This document shows, piece by piece, positions 51,181 to 59,505 of a stretch of DNA of 64,000 nucleotides. The first letter of the stretch is position 1, and each line of letters begins with the position of its first letter. Below the pieces are notes generated by a model. That model saw only the letters and a list, made by a program, of their open reading frames with translations, was not told where the DNA came from and did not search any database. The position numbers and the translations under genes were made by a program. The stretch covers positions 1 to 64,000 of the forward strand of contig CAIYLG010000002.1 in the NCBI GenBank assembly GCA_903927025.1, written 5' to 3'. The DNA is from an uncultured Armatimonadota bacterium (lineage in GTDB: Bacteria; Armatimonadota; Fimbriimonadia; Fimbriimonadales; Fimbriimonadaceae).

Positions 51181-51199
51181 CGAGACAACTCACACTCTC

Positions 51200-51248
51200 C
51201 TCCGTCCTAAGGAGGGCGCCGGGGGTTCGAGTCCCTCCGAGGCCGCCA
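51200..51248 (+). repeat. tRNA-Arg 3'-half copy 2
   Basis: Identical over 49 bases to copy 1, and extending one base further into the anticodon stem (CCTCCGTCC, as in the intact tRNA). It marks the boundary between cassettes 2 and 3. Confidence 0.88.
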
Positions 51249-51803
51249 TTTTTTCTATTGCGGCGTTTATTCAGCGCGAAAGGTTTTCTTTCCGGGCACA
51301 TTGCCACTCCGTGGCTAGGTTGACGTATCCCGGCATCCAATGTTTCACGCTTCAACTATTCGGTCGAAATTAGGGTTTCGTTTTTGAAGTAGTGAGTTGC
51401 CCCCTGGGGGTCTCGCTGGGGCAAGACGTGGACTTTTGATTTCCCTTTGGTTTACCGGGGTATCTCTACGGCTCTACCCCGGGCTAATGCACGTGACTCC
51501 TCCATAGTCCTCTAGTGCGGCGGGTAGCGGCGGGTTCGAGAGCGCGTTGGTCTAGCCTGATTGAAACTTGGCGGCTTACACACTGGGCAGCAAGGCAAAA
51601 TCATCCTCACTGACCAGTTCCGCCCGTGGGTTGTTTTTGAGAGTCACCCGATTCCGCGTTCCGGCCACACTCCGCCGTACACATTTTTCACTATGGACAG
51701 TTTTTCCCGACTCGTTCCCGATACCCCTCCCGATAAATCCTCGCTCGTCGAATGAGAATTCCAAACGCATCCCCAAGATAATTTTTCTCGTAATGTGAAT
51801 GTC
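51249..51803. other. Non-coding left part of cassette 3
   Basis: About 555 bases with no convincing gene. A small inverted repeat TTGCCCC / GGGGCAA occurs around 51396-51420. The stretch becomes AT-richer towards the membrane-protein gene. Short open frames here overlap each other and lack start signals. Confidence 0.5.
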
Positions 51804-52766
51804 ATGGCGCAATCTTCGCTGACTCCGCTGAAAACTCAGCTTTCTGAACTTATTGGTGACATCTTTCCTGATAAATTCGTACCAACGCTCGCGAATCTAT
51901 CGTCTGTCGCGGCTCTCGCGTCTATCTTGACGTATGTGGTCAACTACACGGAATCTCAAAAGTTAGTCGTTGCTCGGTTCGCATTTGTCGTCGTTTTATT
52001 GGCTACCTTAGGGAATTTATTGATCCGGTTTCTGAGAAAAAAACACACATGGCTATTTACAGCTTGCAAATTCATATCCCATCTGTGGCTTGTCCCAGTT
52101 TCTATTTACATCGCCGTTTGTGTACCTCATCGACTCGACGCCGTACCAACCGGAATACTGGACCTTCTCCAGGCTGAGAGTCAATGTGCAATCAATAATT
52201 GCAAACTTGACACCATCTACACCCCAAACGCTTCTTTCTCCGTGGCTGGTAATCATGAAATCAATCTTTTCAATAATTTCAAACTAGATAGTTTGTCAGA
52301 AAATGATATACCCGTGCTTAAGAAGTTAGGCTTTTCATATTTAACAGGGAAAAACTTCCGTGATCATAGGGATGAAACTCGACGCCGTATCGAAGGATGG
52401 CGCGATGGAGCTACAGTCCAGGGAATACCCTCAATAAAATTGCTGCGGAATGACTTGCGCAAAATGTGGGAAGAGCAGGAAGCCCCAGGCTACACATACC
52501 CAAAACACATCATACAATACGAATCAACTCCAGATCGTCAGCGATCTATCGCGATTGCGACCTCTATCCCGACTGCCAGGATTCCCGAGTTGATACCTGT
52601 GAACCGCTACGTTGTATTTGAATTCGAAAGTCACCTTGCCGCGAGTACTATTTGGCCTTGGCGTATAGCCAAACAGAGCGGTGGCCTCACGGAGGCGGAA
52701 GCAGAAAGAGCATATGCGTCATTAAAAGAGAAAGGTCAGCAATGGGAAACCGTATCCTCTCGTTAG
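51804..52766 (+). CDS. Orphan membrane protein of the island (possible effector)
   Basis: About 320 aa (ATG 51804; GTG 51795 possible). Three hydrophobic segments occupy residues about 30-50, 58-80 and 88-115. A cytosolic or extracytosolic domain of ~200 residues follows, with ENDIPVLKKLGFSYLTGKNF, charged KLLRNDLRKMWEEQE and a C-terminal helix rich in Glu and Lys. No family is recognised. The base composition is AT-richer than the core genome. In a defence-type island, an N-terminal TM cluster plus soluble domain could be a membrane-acting effector, but this is only inference. Confidence 0.6.
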   Translation: MAQSSLTPLKTQLSELIGDIFPDKFVPTLANLSSVAALASILTYVVNYTESQKLVVARFAFVVVLLATLGNLLIRFLRKKHTWLFTACKFISHLWLVPVSIYIAVCVPHRLDAVPTGILDLLQAESQCAINNCKLDTIYTPNASFSVAGNHEINLFNNFKLDSLSENDIPVLKKLGFSYLTGKNFRDHRDETRRRIEGWRDGATVQGIPSIKLLRNDLRKMWEEQEAPGYTYPKHIIQYESTPDRQRSIAIATSIPTARIPELIPVNRYVVFEFESHLAASTIWPWRIAKQSGGLTEAEAERAYASLKEKGQQWETVSSR

Positions 52767-52946
52767 TCTGTAGGACGATCGCTTTTGTGGTGCATCAAGC
52801 ATCTTTATTGGATGGGCAGGTTCAGGATTTTCACTACTTATCGAAGTCCCGATTCTAAATTCGTCGGAGTGCTATTTTCTTCGTAGAACTTTGGGTTGAA
52901 GCGAGTTGATGCAACCTAGTAATGTTTGGGCGTGTAGGATTAAACA

Positions 52947-54125
52947 ATGCTCAAGTTTCAATTATTGATCTCGACAAACCTCGTGTTCTTTGCCATTTCA
53001 AATTGTTTCTCACAGTCGTTAACAAAGGTGATTGCGAGGAATGATGCTGTTCTGGATGGGTGCTTTCGGAGTGACGGCGGAATATCCGAAAGCCCAGAAC
53101 CGACATCTGAAGTTGTTCCCTATTTCGCCAATTTCATAGCAGTAAGATGGGCTATGAGAGGTAAGGAGGCTGACCTCGATAGAGTCTCGAAGTATTTGAC
53201 ATGGTGCCAAAAACATCAAAATGGAGATGGCACGATCGATTGTTATGGTTATGCACAAGGTCCTCCGACACGCCTGTGCGATGCGGACGACTCGGAACTG
53301 GCAGGCTTCATCTGGGTGGCTGACACCTTTGTGAGTCACAAGGGCAAGTTGACTGAGAAACAGATAGCAGCATTGCAAAAAGCATTTGACCACCTTCAGC
53401 ATCTAATGCGGCCCTCTGGGTTGACTTGGGGAAGAGATCGAGAGCAAAACTTCATGCCCTCAGTGAAAGGTCCAGACGGACGGCCTTACAACAAGCGATC
53501 AACTCTCTCGTATCTTCAAGATAATTTGGAGGCTTACGCAGGTTTCGCCTCTGCGCAGCACCTCTTTACTACGCTTGGAGACACAAAGCGAAAATCAATT
53601 GCTGAATCATCAAGGCTAACGGTTGGACACGCGTTGCAGAACATGTGGGTTCCAGAGAAAAAACTTTACAGCCCGGGTTTCGCAAACGGAGTCCGCTTCC
53701 CCGCCTACACGGTAGATATGCCGGAATATCCAGGCCATGAAAAAGACTTTCTGGCTCTATGTTGTTTGGTTAATCTAAGGGCTATTACATGGTTAGACAG
53801 CTCGCCGGTTGAAGTCAAGCATCCTGGACACCCGTGGGTCTATTGCACTTCGAAATTCATTCCGGATGGCGGGAATTTTTGTGCCTGCCCTACTGAGTAC
53901 TTCTACATGGCAAGTCTGCGGGTCGGCAAACCAGACGAGATTGCGAAATGGAAGCACAAGACAATTGCCGAATCAGATGGATTCGGGAGTGACACCTACG
54001 GATATCGCCCAGCGATATGCAATTTGGCGCTGCTTTATGGAACGAATTGGATCCCAAATTGGATAGACGATCAACAAGCAAATCATGCGCCCAAAGGTGT
54101 CACGTCGCAATCTAATTTGCGCTGA
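52947..54125 (+). CDS. Secreted alpha/alpha-toroid-like protein
   Basis: A 392-aa protein with a signal peptide (LVFFAISNCFSQS). The mature part is helical, with paired helices and motifs common in six-hairpin glycosidase-like folds: TWCQKHQNGDGTIDCYG, CDADDSELAGFIWVAD, NLEAYAGFASAQHLF and EYFYMASL. Asp residues in DADDSE are candidates for catalysis. I cannot name a family. Unlike its island neighbours it looks like an exported enzyme rather than a defence protein. Composition is AT-rich, in line with recent transfer. Confidence 0.6.
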   Translation: MLKFQLLISTNLVFFAISNCFSQSLTKVIARNDAVLDGCFRSDGGISESPEPTSEVVPYFANFIAVRWAMRGKEADLDRVSKYLTWCQKHQNGDGTIDCYGYAQGPPTRLCDADDSELAGFIWVADTFVSHKGKLTEKQIAALQKAFDHLQHLMRPSGLTWGRDREQNFMPSVKGPDGRPYNKRSTLSYLQDNLEAYAGFASAQHLFTTLGDTKRKSIAESSRLTVGHALQNMWVPEKKLYSPGFANGVRFPAYTVDMPEYPGHEKDFLALCCLVNLRAITWLDSSPVEVKHPGHPWVYCTSKFIPDGGNFCACPTEYFYMASLRVGKPDEIAKWKHKTIAESDGFGSDTYGYRPAICNLALLYGTNWIPNWIDDQQANHAPKGVTSQSNLR

Positions 54126-54491
54126 GCTTTTCCAACTAGATCGCGTTGTTCTCGCCAGCCCTCGCGGTCCCTAGATTCAATGGGGGCCCGGCCTTCCAGG
54201 GCGACGCCAAGAGGCTCGCAAGCATTTTCAGCACATAATTTTCAACGTGAAACGTTGCTTGAACATTTGAGGAAACAGACACACATGCCCCCTCTTATGT
54301 GAGGCTTGATCGGGGAAATGCTTTTCTGCCGTAGGCTGAAATCGTCCTTTACTCCTCAGAATCGGTTGTATTGACAGGTAAGGTAATCGGTCGTTTGGAA
54401 TACCGGCTCGGTCTCTCTTAGCCTCTGGATTTTGGGAGACAAATTGAGACGCCTGTAGACTCAGATTTGGGATTTTTCAACCTATTTTTCT
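54126..54491. other. Non-coding right part of cassette 3
   Basis: About 366 bases without a gene. The last ~70 bases (TTTTGGGAGACA, AGATTTGGG) loosely recall the arm words before copies 1 and 2, but spacing to the tRNA-half differs. The similarity is weak. Confidence 0.4.
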
Positions 54492-54539
54492 TCCGTCCTA
54501 AGGAGGGCGCCGGGGGTTCGAGTCCCTCCGAGGCCGCCA
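54492..54539 (+). repeat. tRNA-Arg 3'-half copy 3
   Basis: 48 bases from TCCGTCCTAAGG to the encoded CCA, identical to copies 1 and 2 in that span. The base before it differs, which helps place the recombination crossover in the anticodon stem-loop. Boundary between cassettes 3 and 4. Confidence 0.88.
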
Positions 54540-54688
54540 GGTTTATGGGCATACACCTATACATATCCTCCAGATCGCGGAAGCCTTTTGGCAATCCTGT
54601 TGTTTTTGCGCTGGTTGAAAGCATTTTTTCGAGCCAAACTAGCACACGAAAAGCCTTTTGGGGACTCTTAGCCAGAGCGCATGGAACC

Positions 54689-55438
54689 CTAACGTTGCTC
54701 CAGATTCAGCTCAACCACAAGCAGAGAGTGATCAGATAGACCGTGGCTCCGGACATCGTGATCAAAATGCGCCGACGCGAGGCAAGGCGAAAGTGGTGGG
54801 GACAAGAAACAGTGATCCAAGCGGAAGCCGTTCTTCTTTTGTCGACTCAACCACGAGTACTCTCGGGTTTTTTCATTGCATCGACGCCAGCAATCGACCC
54901 AACCCAGATCCAATAGCATCTGGAAACAGTGCTCTAGGTAGAAAGGGGTACCTTCGGTGTCCTCACTCAACCCCGTGTTGAAATCTCCAAGAATTGCTAC
55001 CCGGCTTCCGGAATGTTCCGCTGCAAACAGCAAGAGGTGGTGCCAAAAATCATCCTTATCCCAATGCTCCCCTTGATTCGGAACATGTACGCCTAGTACC
55101 TGTAAGCCAAGAGTCGGAAAAATTGCTGGTAGCCAGCGATGACTGCTCTTTGGAGTCGCACCCTGGTCGGTCAGAACTTGGAACCTGTGCGGACTACTGA
55201 AAAGAAGGCCATTTTGTTTTGGCGGCGGAAGTGAATCCTGTAGAACGATGGTTTCATCGACGGCCAATGCCTCACGAAGCTTGATTCCTGGAACAGACCT
55301 GTATTCAGAGATCAAAAGGCAGTCGGGAGCCAGCGTGCGCAGTCGATCTGCAATCTGGGGGATTCTTTTGCCTCCTCCACTTTGAATGTTCCAAGTCGCA
55401 AGAGAGATGTTCTGAGACTCATGGGAGGTCAGCTTCAT
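54689..55438 (-). CDS. Endonuclease/exonuclease/phosphatase (EEP) family protein
   Basis: A 249-aa soluble hydrolase. EEP motifs are present in order: LATWNIQSGGG (Asn), CLLISEYRSV (metal-binding Glu), VHVPNQG, VAILGDFNTGLSE (catalytic Asp and Asn), FRLDHCFLS (Asp-His) and GLSDHSLLVVEL (final Asp-His pair). The family includes exonuclease III-like nucleases and phospholipid or inositol phosphatases. There is no signal peptide, so a cytosolic nuclease acting on DNA or RNA is plausible. Single minus-strand gene at the left of cassette 4. Confidence 0.85.
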   Translation of the reverse strand: MKLTSHESQNISLATWNIQSGGGKRIPQIADRLRTLAPDCLLISEYRSVPGIKLREALAVDETIVLQDSLPPPKQNGLLFSSPHRFQVLTDQGATPKSSHRWLPAIFPTLGLQVLGVHVPNQGEHWDKDDFWHHLLLFAAEHSGSRVAILGDFNTGLSEDTEGTPFYLEHCFQMLLDLGWVDCWRRCNEKTREYSWLSRQKKNGFRLDHCFLSPPLSPCLASAHFDHDVRSHGLSDHSLLVVELNLEQR

Positions 55439-55499
55439 CTAGCCAGTATGGGAGGTGGTGTACCACATGGGTTGAATCCAAATCCTGCCATGCTGATTC

Positions 55500-55838
55500 A
55501 TGTGGATCTTTTCGGAAAAGGGCATGATCAGTGCAGTCGCCCACCGGGACAAGCCTGGCGTAACGCTGGTGAGGGCAAGGCGTAGGGAGCACTTGGCGGC
55601 CTTCCTCGCCTCTTGTGGTCCGTGGACTGGAAGCGAGATCTGCCAGATGCCTTCGGCAGACTACGAATACCGGATAGAGCTTTCTTCCGAGACGTTTTCT
55701 CTGCTTCTCGCTGCGCAGGCCATGGCGATCGACTATCCGAACTTCAAGGGCAAGTGTGATGCTCTACCGGATAAGGATTACGCACACGCACTTCACAAGG
55801 TCTGGGCTGTGATTCATACCGCGGTGGCACGCAATTGA
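55500..55838 (+). CDS. Small conserved hypothetical protein of mobile islands
   Basis: 112 aa beginning MWIFSEKGMISAVAHR. Its pattern (start MW-F---G--S, then VRAR-R-HL, DYEYRIELS, IDYPNFKGK and HALHKVWAVIH) matches a widespread uncharacterised family often annotated as hypothetical in bacteria and on phages or islands. It is a soluble alpha/beta protein without an enzymatic motif. It starts about 60 bases from the divergent EEP gene, so the two may share a control region. Confidence 0.7.
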   Translation: MWIFSEKGMISAVAHRDKPGVTLVRARRREHLAAFLASCGPWTGSEICQMPSADYEYRIELSSETFSLLLAAQAMAIDYPNFKGKCDALPDKDYAHALHKVWAVIHTAVARN

Positions 55839-56148
55839 AAGACCTTGGAGTCCACCAGAGATGACAATGCGGCACTCGGAGCAAGCCACCGCGATTTCCA
55901 CGCTGCTATCCAAAGCCCACCTGGCACCGAGCAGTGATGGGGGAGCTTACGATCGAGGTCAGGCTGACCTGTCCCCTTTCGAAAAGGCTCAATCTCTGAT
56001 AGGTTCTTGGCGAAGTCGCGGCAGGCAGGGTCTTTACCGCCAACTACTTTGCTGCCCCTCTCGGCTGCTGTTGCACTCCGGTTGCCACTTCTGTTGAAGC
56101 GATCAATTTTTAGCCTCTCAAAAATCTTAGGCTGTCTGGTACTCACAT
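55839..56148. other. Gap without recognised gene
   Basis: About 310 bases between the small conserved protein and the next minus-strand gene. Overlapping open frames occur on both strands but none has a family match, a good start or convincing composition. Confidence 0.5.
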
Positions 56149-57216
56149 CTAACACATATGGCTTGGGAGCTTGCCAGGCAATGGGCCGTATCCAATTGCT
56201 TGCTGGCCAAATGAATGCCATTGGTGAATCACATCACAGGGACCGTTAGGCGGCAGTTCCTTTCCGAGCAAACAGACGCAAAGAGTCGTTAATGCTAGCT
56301 CAGCTCCTTCCTTGGCACTTTCAAAAGTGACCGATTCGGGACATTGGCTCACCTTTATGCCTTTGATGCGATACCCCTCTGGACTGTCTTCAATTCTCAT
56401 GGTGAATGCCTCAAAGCCTGTCCAGCTGCGGTGGAAATGGAGTACTGGCTCCTCGAAAAACAGAAACCATTTATCCTCCATCTGGTTAGGGATTAGCCCT
56501 AATCGAACCACATTCATCGCTTCTGAAGATAAGCGGATATCCAAAGAAAACTCTGCGAACGCAGGGCCCATAGGCTCATTGATCCAATCGCTTCTTATAA
56601 CCGGCATGCGGTTTTCTAAGGAGACACAGTAAGCCTCGTTTACTGTAAGCACCTGTGCAATTTTGTCATTTGCCATCGGCACCAATTCGCGGAGCCTCTC
56701 CATTGCCCTTGCAACGCCACCTGCGACGAAATGGCTCGCAAACCATCCTCCATCGTTGTTGTCCGGAAATCTCGAAAAGCGTGTCGTTGCTCGGAGGTAA
56801 GTAAGGACTCCCCAAATATTCGCTTTCTGCATAGAGTGGATGGATTCGAAGTCTGCAAGAGATTGCGTCAGAAAAGACTTCGACCATTCGATGCTGGCAG
56901 TGCGTCGCTTCTCGTCAATTTCCTCAAACAGGTTCTCAAGCGCATCCAGGAACGTCGTAGCCTCAGGTCCGTATCCCCAATCCGCTCCTGACTCCGAGGA
57001 CTGAGCACTTTGTAGCTCAGTGCTCTCGATTTGTAATGCGGTCCACGCGGATTCAATCTGGCTCAGTAAATTTTGCTCCCACGGAGTCCAATTGGGAATT
57101 TCCTGAAATCGATGTGATGGATTGGATTCATGCGGCATAGATGAGTTACCGTAGGGAGAGTAGCTGGCTAGTACGATTCGGATTCCGCCATTTAGCATTA
57201 GGAGACCTACTGTCAC
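56149..57216 (-). CDS. Uncharacterised protein with C-terminal hydrolase-associated-like domain
   Basis: Up to 355 aa (GTG 57216; ATG 57198 and ATG 57138 are possible later starts). The first ~230 residues are helical and acidic with no known motif. The C-terminal part contains DKWFLFFEEPVLHFHRSWTG and FEAFTMRIEDSPEGYRI. That resembles a small domain seen next to ADP-ribosylglycohydrolase- or macrodomain-type proteins; the similarity is from memory and weak. It is a single gene between the EEP/small-protein pair and AbiE. Role unknown. Confidence 0.55.
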   Translation of the reverse strand: MTVGLLMLNGGIRIVLASYSPYGNSSMPHESNPSHRFQEIPNWTPWEQNLLSQIESAWTALQIESTELQSAQSSESGADWGYGPEATTFLDALENLFEEIDEKRRTASIEWSKSFLTQSLADFESIHSMQKANIWGVLTYLRATTRFSRFPDNNDGGWFASHFVAGGVARAMERLRELVPMANDKIAQVLTVNEAYCVSLENRMPVIRSDWINEPMGPAFAEFSLDIRLSSEAMNVVRLGLIPNQMEDKWFLFFEEPVLHFHRSWTGFEAFTMRIEDSPEGYRIKGIKVSQCPESVTFESAKEGAELALTTLCVCLLGKELPPNGPCDVIHQWHSFGQQAIGYGPLPGKLPSHMC

Positions 57217-57501
57217 CCCTTCTCAAGAATATATTAGACGGGTGGGGAGCCACACACTTTTCTTATGTGGCCGGTAGCTGAGATCGAATCTGTGCAATAT
57301 AATCGTCCGGAGCAGATCCATCGGTCTTTAGCAAGGACACATTTGAAACGGTCGGCTTGTTTGACGTCTTGCAAGAAATCGGTCAGGATCTTGCTGAGGG
57401 CCGGGCGAGAGATTCCATCATGTTTTCCCAGGATGTCATCCACCTGACCCTTTTCGGTAGCTGCTTCCAGCTTGCCACAAGTTACTTTGGCAGGCCTAGT
57501 C

Positions 57502-57622
57502 TTGCGGTTTATCAATCTTCGGCCTTTGCGGCGTTTATCGCCGCAGAATTTCAGTTTGATAAACCAACCTGGACCCGAAGGTTTACAAATCGCACGAATT
57601 GCGGCGTTTTTCGCCGCAATTC
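57502..57622 (+). promoter_or_regulatory. Putative AbiEi operator: repeated TTGCGG palindromes
   Basis: Three related words precede the AbiE operon: a half-site TTGCGGTTTAT at 57502; a palindrome TGCGGCG-tttat-CGCCGCA at 57527-57545; and an 11-bp perfect palindrome GAATTGCGGCG-ttttt-CGCCGCAATTC at 57596-57622, 17 bases before the start codon. AbiEi antitoxins are known to repress their own promoter through inverted repeats, so these are good operator candidates. The remaining gap (57217-57501) shows nothing else. Confidence 0.6.
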
Positions 57623-57639
57623 AACGGTATAAGTAAACC

Positions 57640-58449
57640 ATGAGACAAGCCCATCAACAGCCAGGAGCCCTCTTGCCGCCCGGCCTCGTTGCCGCCAAGT
57701 CGTGGCTGATGGGCAAGGGCGTTCAACGCCATACCGTCGATAACTGGCTAAAGAGCGGTCAGATCGTCGCTGTGACACGTGGCGTGTTCAAGAGGCCAGA
57801 GGCTGAGCTAACCTGGAAGGGCGTCGCCTGCTCCCTGCAACGTATGGGAGCCGATCTGACTCCAGGCGGACTCACCGCCCTCGAACTGCAAGGGTTCAAC
57901 CACTACCTTTCAATGGGACCGCAGTCGGTCGTTCATCTGTACGGACGTTCCCATCTGCCAGGGTGGGTCAATCACCTTCTGCCCGAGACCAGCTTCGAAC
58001 GTCATAGGCCCTTAGAATTCGACTCACGTGAGGACGACTCCGGATTCGAGAATTCGCGGTGGCGCGCTCAGGTTATGCCTTTCGGCAATGAAAAATGTTC
58101 TCTGAACATTTCGTCGCCTGAACTCGCTATGCTTGAGTTGCTGATGGACGTTCCCATCTCAGTCTCATTCGAGCACGCCGACAACTTGCTTCAAGGACTG
58201 CCCAATCTGTCCCCGCAAAAGCTCACCCATATCCTTGAGCACTGCAAGAACGTCAAGGTGAAGCGCCTGTTCCTTTGGCTTGCCGAGCGCAACCAAAGCC
58301 CCTGGCTCAAGAGGCTCGATCTTCACAGGTTCAGCTTAGAAGGTGGCACCCTTGGATCGGGCAAGCGCGTCATCGCCAGGGGCGGCAAACTCGACCGCAA
58401 ATATCTTGTAACCGTTCCACCAGAGATGGCGGTTGAACCCAATGGATAG
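57640..58449 (+). CDS. AbiEi-family type IV antitoxin
   Basis: A 269-aa protein. An N-terminal winged helix-turn-helix (VAAKSWLMGKGVQRHTVDNWLKSGQIVAVTRGVFKRP) is followed by the AbiEi domain, with GGLTALELQGFNHYL and ISSPELAMLELLMDVP. AbiEi controls transcription and counteracts the AbiEii nucleotidyltransferase in this phage-defence toxin-antitoxin system. Its stop overlaps the start of the AbiEii gene (ATGGATAG). Three candidate operator palindromes lie just upstream. Confidence 0.9.
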   Translation: MRQAHQQPGALLPPGLVAAKSWLMGKGVQRHTVDNWLKSGQIVAVTRGVFKRPEAELTWKGVACSLQRMGADLTPGGLTALELQGFNHYLSMGPQSVVHLYGRSHLPGWVNHLLPETSFERHRPLEFDSREDDSGFENSRWRAQVMPFGNEKCSLNISSPELAMLELLMDVPISVSFEHADNLLQGLPNLSPQKLTHILEHCKNVKVKRLFLWLAERNQSPWLKRLDLHRFSLEGGTLGSGKRVIARGGKLDRKYLVTVPPEMAVEPNG

Positions 58450-59167
58450 CAGCGGCCCATACTACCGGCAGGTGCAGCTTCTCATCCGGCTGTTACCGAT
58501 CATAGGTCGCGAGACGTGCTTTGCCCTGAAGGGTGGCACGGCTCTCAACTTGTTCGTGCGAGACATGCCGCGCCTATCCGTTGACATCGACCTGGTCTAT
58601 CTCCCAGTCGAAGATCGAGATACAACCCTTGCCAATGTGCAGGCTGCCTTGCAGCGGATTGATGACGCGATCGGCACAGAAATTCCCGGAAGCAAGGTGA
58701 CTTGGACTAAAGCCAAGGACTCGTTGCGCCTATTTGTCGAGGCGAATGGCGTCAACGTCAAGATTGAGTTGTCTCCAGTTCTGCGCGGCAGCGTTCACGA
58801 ACCGGTTACCCTCACTGTCAGGCCAGCTGTCGAAGAGGAATTCGGTTACGCCGAGGTACCTGTCTTGGCGTTGCCCGACCTCTACGCCGGCAAGATTTGC
58901 GCTGCGCTGGATCGTCAGCACCCGCGCGACCTTTTCGACATCAAGCTCCTTCTCGAAAACGAAGGGCTCACAGACGACATTCGCCGTACATTCCTGGTCT
59001 ATCTCATCAGCCATAACCGTCAAATGGCGGAACTCTTGGCTCCTAACCGCAAAGATATCCGTGCCATCTTCGTGTCCGAATTCCAATCAATGACGATGCA
59101 TCCGGTCATCGTCATTGATTGGAAGAGGCTCGCGAACAGCTTATTCGCCGGATTCACACAGACCTGA
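58442..59167 (+). CDS. AbiEii-family nucleotidyltransferase toxin (frameshifted, N-terminal part)
   Basis: About 241 aa from ATG 58442. The nucleotidyltransferase active site is FALKGGTALNLFVRDMPRLSVDIDLVY, with GG, the two Asp of DIDL and a further Asp/Lys set in LPDLYAGKICAALDRQHPRDLFDIKLL. The toxin pyridylates or nucleotidylates a cellular target, probably tRNA. After residue ~225 the frame loses homology (IVIDWKRLANSLF) and stops, while the expected C-terminus continues in another frame at 59119-59352. The break coincides with an 18-bp perfect inverted repeat. Confidence 0.88.
   Translation: MDSSGPYYRQVQLLIRLLPIIGRETCFALKGGTALNLFVRDMPRLSVDIDLVYLPVEDRDTTLANVQAALQRIDDAIGTEIPGSKVTWTKAKDSLRLFVEANGVNVKIELSPVLRGSVHEPVTLTVRPAVEEEFGYAEVPVLALPDLYAGKICAALDRQHPRDLFDIKLLLENEGLTDDIRRTFLVYLISHNRQMAELLAPNRKDIRAIFVSEFQSMTMHPVIVIDWKRLANSLFAGFTQT
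59081..59124. repeat. 18-bp perfect inverted repeat at the AbiEii frameshift
   Basis: Arms 59081-59098 (TTCCAATCAATGACGATG) and 59107-59124 are exact reverse complements around an 8-base loop. It lies inside coding sequence, at the point where the AbiEii frame must shift by -1 to join its C-terminal part. It may be the scar of a hairpin-templated mutation or a structure that stimulates frameshifting. Confidence 0.85.
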
Positions 59168-59352
59168 CCGACGAAGAGAGGCGGTTCCTGTTGTCGTTCA
59201 AATCCAAAGCGCCCGAGTGGGAGTTGCTCGGATTTACGGATACAGATAAGCTGCCTGCCGTCCGATGGAAGATGATAAACTTGGAGAAGATGCCGCAAGA
59301 GCGGCATGCAGCAGCGCTGGGGGCGCTACGCAAAGCGATAGGCATGGATTAG
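59119..59352 (+). pseudogene. Out-of-frame C-terminal part of AbiEii
   Basis: 77 codons that read LEEAREQLIRRIHTDLTDEE, then FLLSFKSKAPEWELLGF and LPAVRWKMINLEKM. This is the characteristic C-terminus of AbiEii-family proteins and overlaps the N-terminal part by 49 bases in the -1 frame. A TGA immediately precedes the TTG at 59119. Reinitiation, a -1 ribosomal slip near TGG-AAG, or simple gene decay could each explain the arrangement. Confidence 0.75.
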
Positions 59353-59505
59353 AGCGGTAGATCACGGAACGGGATGACCCCTCCATCGATGTTAGTCTAG
59401 TGGTAGCCTGTAGGAGTTCTTCGTAGCTCATTACTTCAATTCAGTACAGTTACGTCTACTAAATTGGTTCTAATTTTGTAGACGCATGCACTTCATGACG
59501 CCCTT
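59353..59505. other. Right end of cassette 4
   Basis: Non-coding. A 7-bp inverted repeat CGTCTAC (59453-59459) / GTAGACG (59478-59484) ends 22 bases before the tRNA-half copy, roughly where the TTAGGTTCAAA arm lies at copies 1 and 2. Its sequence is different, so this element may use different arm sites. Confidence 0.4.

Noticed and set aside
54418-54645. 75-aa minus-strand frame over tRNA-half copy 3 containing AASEGLEPPAPSLGR
   Set aside because: That peptide is the reverse translation of the tRNA half. The same artefact is fused to the truncated primase at copy 1.
55814-56221. 135-aa minus-strand frame and overlapping plus-strand frames at 55.9-56.2 kb
   Set aside because: They overlap each other and the ends of two better genes, with no family pattern.
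57234-57515. 93-codon minus-strand frame upstream of AbiE
   Set aside because: It starts with TTG, has no ribosome-binding site and no recognisable motif, and overlaps the AbiE operator region. Kept as non-coding, although a small gene cannot be excluded.
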